A stretch of DNA of 64,000 bases, taken from NCBI GenBank assembly GCA_963575745.1, contig CAUYUJ010021137.1:550405-614404 (forward strand), in the 5' to 3' direction. Positions 52,030 through 62,035 of the stretch are shown piece by piece (position 1 is the first letter of the stretch; the number at the start of each line of letters is the position of its first letter). The position numbers were made by a program, and so were the translations under genes. Source of the DNA: Prorocentrum cordatum (Eukaryota; Sar; Dinophyceae; Prorocentrales; Prorocentraceae). The notes beneath the pieces are model-generated. The model saw only the letters and a program-made list of their open reading frames with translations. It had not been told where the DNA came from and searched no databases.

Positions 52030-53844
52030 CTTTTGCCTTAGCCTTTCTTGCCACCTTTGCGAAAGCGTAGATGAGGATATCTGTAACGCTCTTCGTCGTC
52101 GTTTTCCTGGAAATGCCCATCATAAGCTTGGTTTTCAGGGGCTTCATCATAATAGCCGTCATCATCCCCGTCAGTGCCAATGAAGTATTCGGGGCAATCG
52201 TGATGCACGGAAGGGTCCTCAACAGAGTCCGCGGGATATGGTGACGGCGGCATGTCCCACGAACCGCCACTTGGTGATATTGATGGTGTTGACGGTGATC
52301 GCTTCACCGGCAGGTCCTCGCACGCGTGAAGGTTGACCCTCGGGTCGTTGCCATCTCCGCTGCCCGAGTGGAAAGAGGTCGCGAAGCCATGTCTGCCCTT
52401 CTGAGAGGCCTGTGAAGCTTGAGGCGCTTGAGGTCGATCTCGATTAACTGGGCAGTCCTGCGTGCTGCGCCACTATGATCCCCAAGTGTTACATCCGCTA
52501 TCTTTGCCGCCACTGTTGCCACCAGAACTGCCGTGCTTGCCCTTCCTGCTTTTGCCTCCTTTATCACCCCAGTAAGTTGCGTCGGTTGGCTCCTCATAGT
52601 GCGACTGTATGCTGCTCCGTCGTCCTTTGCCTCGTTCAACAACACGTCCTCGAGACTTGCCGCGTCCATGTGGCTTGCGTTTACCGCTTCGCCCTGGGCC
52701 TTGGCGTCGGTAGCCTCCGAAACGAAAACGTGGACGAACGCAGGACATCTGATAGGGCTGATCCATATCCATCTCTGTCAGCCAAGCCACGATTTCATTG
52801 GACTCGTACCAGACACCATCGTCGTCGTATGCTCCATATGATATCTCTCCAGATTCCGTCCAATACTCTCTGTAGTGTAAACCGCTCTCTTCATCATGTG
52901 TCCAATCGATGAGATCTTCGCCGTCGTCATCGTAGCCCTGGTAGTGCGCACGTTTTGCATAGCTTCCTCATCGTCCGCGTATTGGTAGTGATGTGAGCTT
53001 CCTGTTGCCATCTCCCGTTTGGCGATCCTCGTCAACATCGAACACGCAGTTTGAAACTTGTCAAGATCCCCGTCGGTATGTAATTTGATATCAGTGATAC
53101 GTCTCTGGGGCAGTCCACGCCATTTGAATAACATGTGAGTCAATCCGACATTGCTGATGGTGAGGCCCGCCTTGTCGTTCGCCTCCTGATATCTCTCACA
53201 GAAGTTCAGCAAGAGCTCCTGCAGAGACTGATTGCCGCGTCGCGTGTCCAGAATCTTATCAAGATGCTCTCCCTGTCGGTCCTGATCATGAATCTCAAAT
53301 GCTTCCGTCAATTTCTGCATCAAGTGACCTGCGCCGCTGATGCTGGCCTCTTGAATGATGTTGCCGTTGCCGTCGCGCTCCTCGTCTTGACGTGCCAGTG
53401 CCAGCGCAGCGTCACCTTTTTGATAATAGCTTCATTCCGAGATATTTCTAAGCTCATTGCGATAGCGAGCGCTCTGTCTAACAGTCGTGCTGCCAATGCT
53501 GGTCCTGCCTCTCGTTCATCCAGCGGCGTCAGTCGCCACCACAGGTGCAATCTCTGCATGTATGCTTTGAAGTGGTAGGCGTCATCGAAAGGCTTCCAGC
53601 CGGGCAGCACATATCGAGTGAACTCCTGTAGCTTCTGAGGAGTCTTGACATCTGCCATAGGTGCATGCAATTTTAATATGCTCAAGAGATACGAAATCCA
53701 ACTTCTGCTTCTGCGAGGCCTTGTTTGCCGGTGGTGGTGATGATGAATTCCACGAGAAACGTCGCCTGGTGTATCACCAGGCCAGAAAATGGGTATTGCT
53801 CCTTCATTATTGAAGATGCTGATCTCCGCATTGAGGTTGATCAC
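52030..53844 (-). pseudogene. Copia gag
   Basis: Gag forms the particle that packages the element RNA. The frames 53844-53320, 53323-52778 and 52790-52038 follow each other on the minus strand with frameshifts near 53325 and 52800. Helical capsid-like sequence (LQEFTRYVLPGWKPFDDAYHFKAYMQRLHLWWRLTPLDEREAGPALAARLLDRALAIAMSLEIS; KLTEAFEIHDQDRQGEHLDKILDTRRGNQSLQELLLNFCERY) precedes a Gly/Arg/Lys-rich region. A degenerate zinc knuckle follows at about 52480-52435, where CX2CX4HX4C reads C-N-T-W-G-S-stop-W-R-S-T-Q-D-C. The first ATG-proximal frame starts about 130 bases inside the 5' LTR. Confidence 0.75.
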
Positions 53845-53953
53845 GGAGTCGCGCTGCAGCAGCGCGAGGCCGAGGAATTCGCTCCCCGAAAATGGCGCCG
53901 CCTAGCGGGGGGGGCGCGCGCGCGTGGGCCGCGCACGGGTTGTATTGGAGCCG

Positions 53954-53968
53954 TGGCTCCGCTACCAT
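53954..53968 (-). other. Candidate copia primer-binding site
   Basis: On the minus strand ATGGTAGCGGAGCCA lies 6 bases downstream of the 5' LTR. It matches the common Ty1/copia initiator-tRNA primer site TTGGTATCAGAGCCA at 12 of 15 positions. Position and sequence agree. Confidence 0.55.
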
Positions 53969-53974
53969 ACTCAA

Positions 53975-54275
53975 TGTTTGTAGCTAGCGAACCCGCATCC
54001 TTGAGCATTCGTATGGTTTACAGTCCGAACATGCTTGCTACTGACTGCCTGCTAAGCTGCACATCCCTGCAGAGATGCCGCACTTGATCTCAGTCAAGGG
54101 GGGTCTCCAACGCACATAAACTCTCACTCTCATTCTACTCTCTAGGAAACTCTGTGCCGGAAAGTCGCAAAGAGGCCCGGCGGTACTTGGAGCACGCCAC
54201 AGTGTCGTCGGAGGTGTACATCAGCACACACCGCAGTGAGGGTGTACATGAGTGCATACCACAGTGAAGTTGAAC
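53975..54275 (-). repeat. Copia 5' LTR (~301 bp)
   Basis: Direct repeat of 44130-44430, in the same orientation. Its outer end runs directly into a G-rich tract (GTTGAAC followed by GGGGG), so the terminal A of the AACA end has been lost or mutated. Confidence 0.9.
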
Positions 54276-54470
54276 GGGGGAGGGGGGGGGCGGGGGGGAG
54301 GGGGGAGGGGGGGGAGGGGGAGGGGGAGATACTGCACTAGGTCTCAGTCAAGGGGGGTCTCCAGCACACGAAAATCTCGCTGGGGGGGAGGGGGGGATGG
54401 GGGGGATGGGGGGAGGGAAGGGGGAGGGGGGGGGGGAGGGAAGGGGGAGGGGAGGGGGGGGAGGGGGAGA
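54276..54470. repeat. G-rich tract with an embedded LTR fragment
   Basis: (GGGGGA)-type purine tracts at 54276-54327 and 54380-54470 enclose 54328-54381. The enclosed piece matches the U2-like portion of the copia LTR (CACTAGGTCTCAGTCAAG, then GGGGGGTCTCCAGCACACG). It is a third, truncated piece of the LTR in the same orientation. Confidence 0.75.
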
Positions 54471-54479
54471 TTCGGTCTC

Positions 54480-54672
54480 TTTACAACCAGAACAACCACT
54501 TTACAACCAGATGGGTTACTTTACAACCAACATAGGATTGGAAAGTATGGTTTTTCATCGAGAACGTCCACTTTGCAACCAGAACGGCCCACTTTACAAC
54601 CAGAACGGACCACTTTACAACCAGAACGGGCCACTTTACAACCAGAACGGACCACTTTACAACCAGCTCAGA
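54480..54672. repeat. 21-bp minisatellite ACTTTACAACCAGAACGGACC
   Basis: Four or five near-perfect 21-bp units between 54570 and 54672, with looser CTTTACAACCAG copies from 54480. The 21-bp unit gives a seven-residue repeat in three frames. The same CACTTTACAACCAG motif occurs inverted at 56110-56225. Confidence 0.85.
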
Positions 54673-54689
54673 GTGGCCGTGCGTGTTTG

Positions 54690-54845
54690 GGCGTTCCGCA
54701 AAGTGCTCCAGAGCAAGTGGGCGCTCTGACAAATGCCCCAGAGCAAGTGGGCGCTCTAAAAAATGCCCCAGAGCAAGTGGGCGCTCTCAAAAGTGCTCCA
54801 GGGCGCGCGGACGCTCTGAAAAGTGCTCCAGAGCACGTGGGCGCC
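54690..54845. repeat. 30-bp minisatellite (CCAGAGCAAGTGGGCGCTCT core)
   Basis: Five 30-bp units in register, each ending GGGCGCTCT or a variant, with changes mostly in the AAATGCC/AAGTGCT spacer. It encodes a ten-residue repeat (APEQVGALKN type) in the open plus frame 54252-54896. It follows the 21-bp array directly. Confidence 0.9.
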
Positions 54846-55095
54846 CTGGAGCCCGAGCGCCTGAACTCTCTGCGCAAGCCCCAGCGATGCCTCTGAGCCC
54901 GAGCGCCTGAACGCCCTGCGCAGGCCCCAGCGATGCCTCTGAGCCCGAGGACCTGGACGCTCTGCACAGGCCCCAGCGATGCCTCTGAGCCCGAGGACCT
55001 GGACGATCTGCGCGGGCCCCAGCGATGCCTCTGGACGCTCTGAGCAGGCCCCAGCGATGCCTCTGAGCCCGAGCGCCTGGACGCTCTGGCGCTCT
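54846..55095. repeat. 46-bp minisatellite (CCCCAGCGATGCCTCTGAGC core)
   Basis: Copies of GATGCCTCTG start at 54886, 54932, 54978 and 55024, exactly 46 bp apart, plus a shorter final unit. Forty-six is not a multiple of three, so the encoded frame rotates. Confidence 0.9.
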
Positions 55096-56000
55096 GAGCC
55101 CAGCAGACTAAGACAGGGCTTGCTAGCAGGGGCCAAGCGGCCTGAACAAGGGCCCCGTACTCGCACGGAAATAAGGCGACAGCGTACGTAGGAAGGCTCA
55201 GGGCGACGCGCTGCCCATTTTAGGGAACACTTACAGGAAGCGAGCCCAGTGGCCTCCACAAGGGCCCAGCGCTCCAGGGAACTAGGCCATTGGCACCGCG
55301 GGTCTCTTGGGCCACGTTGTCCCCTGAAGCCCCGCGGTGTTCTGCAAGGGGCTAAGTGCTCCAGCTCCAGTTGCCCCCCTGCTGCTCCTCTTCTTGGAAG
55401 ATCGAGGTTCAACGTGCCGAATACATGCAACTATTTCGAAGGTCGTTCCTTCCAGCGCCAGCCACAGTGCCAGCGCAGCAACGCAGGTATCCTGCTCGGG
55501 CAGCAGCCTCAGCCACCGTGCCAGCGCAGCAGCTTGAGCCATCGTGACACCGCGTCACCGCCACCTTTGTGCCTGCTACCACCACACTTACCGCTGCAGC
55601 CCCGCTACCTCCACAATTCCGACTGACCCCCCGCTACCACCGCAAATCCCATTGCAGCCCAGCTACCACCGCAGTTCCCACCGCTGCCTGGCGACCACCA
55701 TAGTTACCACCGCAGCTTCCCAACACCATGCAGTTCCCATTGTAGCCCCCGCTGCCACCACATCTCCCACTACAGCTTCCCACTGCCATGCAGCTCCAGT
55801 CTTGGACGGGATCATGGTTTATTCGTATGTCCTGCGCGACTAGCCTTCGTCCGTCAGAAAAAGGCAGAGCAAGCAATGGCAGAACTGACCGACAGAGCTT
55901 AGAGAGCAGGTCAAAACCCTAATCCGCCCACCAGCACGCAACATACCATGGCGCACCAGGTCGCCGCATCGCCAACGCGTGCGCAGTGCTTCTTCGTGCG
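55096..56000. other. No recognised gene; ACCGCAG-rich repeats
   Basis: 55440-55545 holds CCAGCGCAGC/GCCACAGTGCCAG repeats. 55560-55800 holds an imperfect ACCACCGCAGTTCCC repetition with ~40-60 bp spacing. Open frames are Pro/Thr/Ala-rich and follow the repeats. Confidence 0.5.
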
Positions 56001-56109
56001 CGATGGGCAACTTTACAACCGACATGCCTCAAAGAGCCCAAAGCCACCCTTGCGCTTGCCCACGGAGATTTCAGGGAAAGGCCCGCGTGCATTCAATATG
56101 TGTTTTCAC

Positions 56110-56225
56110 TTGCCTGGTTGTAAAGTGCCCTTCCTGGTTGGAAAGTGCCCTTCTCGGATTTTGTAAGCTGGTTGTAAAGTGACCCATCTGGTTGTAAAGT
56201 GCGCTTCTGGTTGTAAAGTGACCCA
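56110..56225. repeat. Inverted CTGGTTGTAAAGTG array
   Basis: Five copies of CTGGTTGTAAAGTGCC-like units, the reverse complement of the motif in the array at 54480-54672. One diverged copy reads CTGGTTGGAAAGTG. A lone plus-orientation copy lies at about 56010. Confidence 0.85.
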
Positions 56226-56395
56226 CACGCAGGGGAGGGGAGGGGGGGGAGGGGCTGCCCGACCACGCCTCGGCAGCAAGCCTGCCGGGCCACCCGCGCC
56301 CCCGGAGCACGCGGCCTCCCCTTTTCGGGAGCCGGCCGCGGGAGGGCCCCAGAGCGCGGGCGGAGGAGCAGCGGGCGGCCAACAGAAGGGGGGGG

Positions 56396-56520
56396 GGGGG
56401 AGGAGGAGGAGAAGGGGGAGGAGGAGGAGGAGGAGGAGGAGGAGGAGGAGGAGGAGGAGGAGGAGGAGGAGGAGGAGGAGGAGGAGGAGGAGGAGGGGGA
56501 GGAGGAGGAGGAGGAGGGCG
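56396..56520. repeat. (GGA)n microsatellite
   Basis: Plus-strand GGAGGA repeats for about 120 bp with three GGGG interruptions. Confidence 0.95.
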
Positions 56521-56624
56521 GGAGCTGCTGGGAGAGGGCCCCCCCCCCTCCCAGCGTCTTTGTTGGAGGCACCGCGCGCAGAGGAGCAGAAAGGGGGGTC
56601 GCGGAGGACGGTGCAGGTCTTCGT

Positions 56625-56668
56625 CCCCGTCGCCGTCGCCGTCGCCGTCGCCTTCGCCGTTGCCGTCG

Positions 56669-56714
<46 letters not shown>

Positions 56715-56775
56715 AGCCGTCGTCGTCGTCGTCGTCGTTGTCGTCGTTGTTGTTGTCGTCGTCGTCGTCGGCAGG
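56625..56775. repeat. (GTC)n microsatellite
   Basis: GTCGCC units pass into GTCGTC repeats with TTGTCG variants. Confidence 0.95.
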
Positions 56776-57059
56776 ATGGTGCAGACCTTCCTCCCCGACG
56801 GGGGCAGCTTCAACACCACGGAGCCGCCGGAGATGGATGCCGCGCCCTGCCCCCTCCCCCCCGAACAGCAAGCAACGGCATAGACATAAACTTAAGAAGC
56901 TTCGTGCGGGTTTCTTGGATCGACGCTCCAGCGCCGCCCCTGGCGAGCTCTGCACGCTAGGGTGGGAGTCCAGCGAGGATCCAAGAAATCTGAGCGGATC
57001 TCCAAACGTTCAAACGTTAATGCTTATGTTTTTTTGGTCCTTCTGCCCCCTTGGAGGAA

Positions 57060-57203
57060 TCGGATGCGCAGATAGGGGCGAACAGCCCATGGGGGGGAGC
57101 AATACACATATCCAGGGGCGCGGATTGTCCATACCTTCTGCGAGGCTCCTCTGCGAATTCGTGCAATGCCCGCCTCTGGGCTACTCGCCCTTATTGTCGC
57201 CGC
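57060..57203. mobile_element. MITE family B, copy 1 (diverged)
   Basis: The left end (GATAGGGGCGAACAGCCC) and right end (GGGCTACTCGCCCTTATTGT) are imperfect inverted repeats. They match the perfect copy at 61004-61152 at the same positions, as does the interior (GCAATACA, ATCCAGGGGYG, GCAATGCCCGCC). TGGAGGAA flanks it at 57052-57059 and 57204-57211, a possible 8-bp target duplication. Confidence 0.75.
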
Positions 57204-57449
57204 TGGAGGAAGCGTGGAGAAAGTGCAGGCGGGAAGGACTGGGGGATGAGGCAAGCTAGGTGCGCTTGCGCTATGTCTGGCATCCTTCCCCTCCCGCCCA
57301 TCCCTTCCATTGCGCCGACTGTGTCAGGCGATCGCAAGCATGGATCAAGGGTTCGTGGATTCGCAGCGGGTCCCGTTTCCGTGGGAAGTCGCGGATGTCA
57401 GCCGCCGAGCGAGGCGGCACCGGCTGCATTTTGGGGAGGGCACCTCCCC

Positions 57450-57491
57450 CGATCCATGGATTTGGCGACCGCGCGCCAAATCCATGGATCG
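57450..57491. other. 18-bp-arm perfect palindrome
   Basis: CGATCCATGGATTTGGCG (57450-57467) and its exact reverse complement (57474-57491) are separated by six bases. It could form a cruciform or a transcript hairpin. No terminator T-run follows. Confidence 0.85.
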
Positions 57492-57630
57492 TTATTCCAT
57501 GTTTGCGCGCCCCCGACCCACTGCGCCGATGGTGCCTCTGTCCGCGGACGCGTGACATGGCTTACCTGGAACTCTCCAAGAAAGGTCTTATCGTGAAGTG
57601 CGCGGTCGGAAAAAGGGAGCTGCGCACTTA

Positions 57631-57815
57631 GGAGGAGGAGGCGGAGGAGGAGGAGGCGGAGGAGGAGGAGGACGAGGAGGAGGAGGAGGGGGAGGAGGAG
57701 GAGGAGGAGGAGGAGGGGGAGGAGGAGGAGGAGGAGGAGCAGGAGGAAAAGGAGGATGATGACGCAGAAGACGAGAGCGAACAGCAGCAGCAGCAGCAGC
57801 AGCAGTAGCAGGAAC
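57631..57815. repeat. (GGA)n then (CAG)n microsatellites
   Basis: GGAGGA repeats with GCG, ACG and GGG interruptions run to about 57745. A short (CAG)7-8 run follows at 57785-57808. Confidence 0.9.
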
Positions 57816-58149
57816 CGGAGTGGGAGGAGCGGGAGGAGCTGGAGGACCAGGGGAAGGCTGAGGAATGGAAATGAGGGAGGCGACAAAGGTGATGAAGGCC
57901 TCGGGTCCACAAAAGTGGCCCGGCCTGGGGCGAGAGTGCCATTCTGAACGACGGGAGCAAAACCTCGATTCTAAAATGAGACCCTCGCTGCAGCGGGAAC
58001 AGTTTTTGAACATATGTGGAGGGGAAAAGGTACCTCCCGCGCGTAGACAGGGCAGAGAGGATAATAATATTCATGTTGTAGATCTGTTGAGTAATGGTCA
58101 AAGATACGGGGAGGAGGTGGAGGAGGGGGAGAGGAAGAGGGATCAGAGG

Positions 58150-58226
58150 AGGGCGATGATGATGGTGATGATGATACTGCTGATGATGATGCTGCTGATG
58201 ATGATACTTATGATGATGACGCTGAC

Positions 58227-58258
<32 letters not shown>

Positions 58259-59004
58259 GGAGGAGGATGAGGAGGAGGAGGAGGAGGAGGAGGAGGAGAG
58301 AGACCCTAATGATGATGACGACGATGAGTATGATGACGACGGCGACGACAACGATGACGATGATGTTGATGATGATGAAGATGGTGCTCATGGTGACGAT
58401 GATGCTGATGATGATCATGCTGCTGATGATGATGACGGCGACGACGAGGATAATGATGATGACGGTGATGATGAGGATGCCGCTGATGTTGATGATGCTG
58501 ATGATAAGGAAAACGAGGACGATGATGACGATGATGACGATGATGAGGAGGAGTAGTAGGAGGAGTAGGATGAGGAGAAGGATGCTGATGACGCTGATGA
58601 TGATGCTGATGATGATAAGGATGATGTCGATAACGACGATGATGATGCTGATGGTATGATGATGATGATGCTGATGATGATGATGATGATGATCGTACCT
58701 AGTGGGATACCGATGACGATGTTGCTGATGATGATGATGATTATGATGATGTTGATGATGATGTTGCTGCTACCGACTACGATACCGACTGCGATGATGA
58801 CGACGATGATGATGATGATGATGATGGTGATGCGGTTGATGATGATGATGATGCTGATGATGATGATGATGATGATGAGGACGGTAGTGATGACGATAAT
58901 CAGGATGATGCTGATGATGATGATGACCATGACGAGGACGATTATGATGATTATGATGATGACGACACCGCCGATAATGTAGCTGCTGCTGATGATGAGG
59001 ATGC

Positions 59005-59036
<32 letters not shown>

Positions 59037-59717
59037 CTGACTATGATGCTGATGATGATTACGATGATGCTGATGAGGCTGCTGCTGATGATGATTGTGA
59101 TTATGTTGGTGGTGGTGGTGGTGACGATGGCGTTCGTGCTGGTGATGGTGCTGGTAATGAGGCGTACGATGGCCATTCGGGTGATGGTGATGATGGTGGC
59201 CGCGACGGTAATGGTGGTAGTGGTGAAGACGATGATGATGACGATGACGGTGACCGTGATGGTGGTGATGAGGATGATGACGGCGATGTCGATGAGGATT
59301 ATATGGTCATGATGACGTTGATGATTGCGGTGATGGTAACGTCTACGGTGACGATGATGCTGATGATGGTGAGGGTGATGATGATTTTGATGCTGATGAT
59401 GAAGATGATGATGATGATGCTGATGATGAGGCGGATGATGATGATGCTGATGATGAGGAGGATGATGATGGTGGTGGTGGTGATGGTGATGATGCTGATG
59501 TTGATGCTGCTGCTGATGATGATGATTATGATACTGATGATGATTATGATGATGATGCTGATGATGATGTCGATGATGATGCTGATGCTGATGCTGCTGA
59601 TGATGCTGATGATGATGCTGGTGATGCTGATGATGATGCTGATGATGATGAGGATGAGCATGATGATGATGCTCATGCTGATGATGATGCTGATGATGAT
59701 GATGATGCTGGTGCTGC

Positions 59718-59763
<46 letters not shown>

Positions 59764-59842
59764 GGTGGTGGTGGTGGGGGTGATGATGATGATGAGGATG
59801 AGGATGAGGATGAGGATGAGGATGAGGATGAGGATGAGGATG

Positions 59843-59927
<85 letters not shown>

Positions 59928-59935
59928 GCTGTCTG
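58150..59935. repeat. ~1.8-kb (GAT)n imperfect microsatellite
   Basis: GATGAT triplets with GCT, GAC, GGT and GAG variants dominate the whole interval. It includes (GGT)n near 59105 and 59748-59778, GAGGAT alternation near 59795-59850, and ~85 bp of pure GAT at the end. From 58155 to about 58550 the GAT frame stays open with Asp, Glu, Ala and Gly codons until TAGTAG. Other open frames (Met-, His-, Ile- or Ser-rich) are repeat artefacts. Confidence 0.95.
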
Positions 59936-60483
59936 CTGCTGACGGTGGCGATGATGACAACGACGACCACGTTGTTCGTTCTGGTCCCCGGTTGTCGTCC
60001 CCTCCTCTGCCCCCTGCTGCTGTTTCTCTCCCAGGTCGTCCACCTTGGGGGCCACGCATAGGGCAGGTTTTCCAGCATCCCCGGCCCATGGCGTCAGTGG
60101 CGCTGGGCGATTCGCGCCTTTTTCTTTGTCCGAATCCGTGGCCTGACTTGCGGCCACGCTCGCCATACTGCCCGATTGTGATGTGTGAGCCTGCACCGCT
60201 GTACCCGCGTCTGTCGGCGCCGCTCGCTGTCTGCATTAGTACGACTGTACGAATCACCAGCCGCCTGGCCAGTTTATTGCGCAAATCTCGTCTAAGCTCC
60301 GACGCATGGCTTGACAGGAGAACCGGCTGCAGGACAATTCGTAGATGCCCTCCCGTCGTTGCTCCTTCACGGTGGGGGCAGCGGGTGGAACACAGGCGCA
60401 GCAGTTCTCAGGTTCCGCATTTCTCCCCTGTTTGGTGCAGCTCTGGGCAGACCTTCATGGCCTCCCAGGGGCATTGGATATCT

Positions 60484-60650
60484 CACCACCCACCAACCCA
60501 CCCCGACCCAACCCGAAGGTCCCGATTTGCCCTCCCCTTCCAGTGGGGGGGGGGGCCAGGGAACCTTGAAAAAACACATATGGAACCCGAACCCCCCCCC
60601 CAACCCGAAATTCGGGTCTTCGGGTTGGGTTGGGGTGGTCCGACAGGCAG
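60484..60650. mobile_element. MITE family C, copy 1
   Basis: TIRs include CACCCCGACCCAACCCGAAG on the left and its approximate complement CTTCGGGTTGGGTTGGGGTG on the right. The interior holds TGAAAAAACACAT, shared with copy 2. Flanks TGGATATCT (60475-60483) and TGAATATCT (60651-60659) look like a 9-bp target duplication with one change. Confidence 0.85.
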
Positions 60651-60769
60651 TGAATATCTGGGCCCCCCTGGGCCCCGAGCCCCGGCAGCCAGTCGGCGGC
60701 GCGCGCGATAGGGGTTTGCGGGGGGGGGGGGGGGCGACGTCCTCAGAAACTTGGGGGTTTGCTGGAAGA

Positions 60770-60962
60770 CTCGTAGAAACCATCCCCGCTCCTTGCAATC
60801 CGTTTTTTGGAGTCGGCGACTGCAAGGGTGTGTCCTGGGTTTCTATGGTTTCGATGGTTTCGAAAAGGACAGCGTGACGCTCCCACGCCAGAAAAGTCAC
60901 TGGACCTCCTGGGGTCTCAGGGTCGGGTTTCTCTTGGAAGGTTTCTTGTGGTCGTGGTTGCG
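60770..60962. repeat. Dispersed repeat D, copy 1
   Basis: GTCCTGGGTTTCTATGG, then CACTGGACCTCCTGGGGTCTCAGGGTCGGGTTTCTCTTGGAAGGTTTCTTGTGGTCG in condensed form, matches 63718-63841 at most positions. TAGAAACC near 60776 pairs with GGTTTCTA near 60838, so the repeat may have an inverted-repeat structure. Confidence 0.65.
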
Positions 60963-61003
60963 CCGGGGTGTGCTCTGCGATCGGCGCCGTCCGGGCCTGG
61001 GGT

Positions 61004-61152
61004 TCGGAGGCGACGATAGGGGCGAATAGCCCAGGGGGCAGCAATACATGTACGTATCCAGGGGTGCCGATGATCCATGTCTTCGACAAGGCTCCCGGGC
61101 GAATGCGCGTAATGCCCGCCCCTGGGCTATTCGCCCCTATCGTCGCCGCCGA
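61004..61152. mobile_element. MITE family B, copy 2, 34-bp TIRs
   Basis: The left TIR 61004-61037 begins TCGGAGGCGACGATAGGGGC. The right TIR 61119-61152 is its reverse complement with one mismatch. The element is 149 bp. GGGGT flanks both sides (60999-61003 and 61153-61157), a candidate 5-bp target duplication. The interior shares sequence with copy 1 at 57060. Confidence 0.9.
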
Positions 61153-61539
61153 GGGGTGCTCGGCGTGGTCCTCCTCGGGCCTCCTCCGGGGGGCGATGCG
61201 GAGAACTCTCTCTGTACACAGCGAGGCCCCCGCCCGCCCCCCAGGGTGGCCTTCAAGGGCGCCGGCTGCGAACCACGCTCTCCCTCTGCCTGCCAGCCAC
61301 ACCCGTCGGAGCCACCGACAGTCGCCGAGCGTGTTCCGCTACTCGTAAAGCGCCTCCTCGCAAGCGTCCGAGCAACACATGGCTGCTCTGATGAAAATTT
61401 GTCGCAGATCCCCCGCGGGGGGATCCAGGCCGTTTGCGAGCAGTTACTTCTGCGAGTATAGTGGAATGCGCTCGGCCAGACAGAGAAGCCTCCAAGTCAT
61501 TCCAAGACGGGGCCCCGCCTTTTTGGAACAGGGCCCCCC

Positions 61540-61727
61540 CGAGGAGGAGGAGGAGGAGGAGGAGGAGGAGGTGGAGGAGGAGCAGGAGGTGGAGGAGGAG
61601 GAGGAGGACGGGGAGGTTGTAGGAGGAGGAGGAGGTGGAGGAGGGAGAGGTGGAGGAGGGAGAGGTGGAGGAGGAGGAGGAGGAGGAGGAGGAGGAGGAG
61701 GAGGAGGAGGGGGAGGAGGAGGGCCCC
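61540..61727. repeat. (GGA)n microsatellite
   Basis: GAGGAG/GGAGGT repeats for nearly 190 bp. Pro-rich minus and Glu/Gly-rich plus frames across it are artefacts. Confidence 0.95.
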
Positions 61728-61864
61728 CCCGGCCCGGAGGACGCGTGCGCCGGGAGGCACGCCCCCGAGCTGCCCGCGCTGGACCTGGCCAGCCTCCAGG
61801 CCGTCTCGGGCAAGGCGGGGGCGGGCTCTCCCGGAGGGGGGAGGGCCGGGGAGGAGCCCGTCGG

Positions 61865-62025
61865 TCACCGCCCACCAAACCACCCCAACCCGACCCGAAG
61901 GCCCCGATTTGCCCTCCATTTCCAGTGGGGGGTGGGTGGGGAACATTGAAAAAACACATCTGAAGCCCCTACCCCCCCAACCCGAAATTCGGGTCTTCGG
62001 GTTGGGTTGGGGTGGTCTGGTAGGT
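61865..62025. mobile_element. MITE family C, copy 2, 161 bp with 10-bp TSD
   Basis: TIRs CCACCCCAACCCGACCCGAA and TTCGGGTTGGGTTGGGGTGG extend to about 35 bp with a few mismatches. The interior TGAAAAAACACAT is as in copy 1. The exact 10-bp direct repeat AGCCCGTCGG lies at 61855-61864 and 62026-62035. Confidence 0.9.
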
Positions 62026-62035
62026 AGCCCGTCGG

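Larger units (their letters stand above)
44130..54275 (-). mobile_element. Full-length degenerate Ty1/copia retrotransposon
   Basis: About 10.1 kb on the minus strand between two ~300-bp direct LTRs. The order from the 5' end is gag, aspartic protease, integrase, reverse transcriptase, RNase H, so integrase precedes RT as in Ty1/copia. The region between gag and protease and the linker before RT are long, which explains the large size. A primer-binding-site candidate sits 6 bases inside the 5' LTR. No matching target duplication is seen. The LTRs differ at many positions (the segment opposite 44195-44235 is particularly diverged) and the coding region has several frameshifts and stops, so the insertion is old. 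Confidence 0.93.

Noticed and set aside
57271-57631. Small gene candidates around 57.3-57.6 kb
   Set aside because: Short frames on both strands cross the perfect palindrome and have no motif, so coding is not supportable.
58415-60196. 593-codon His-rich minus frame
   Set aside because: Product of the GAT/ATC microsatellite. The short non-repetitive N-terminus has no recognised domain.
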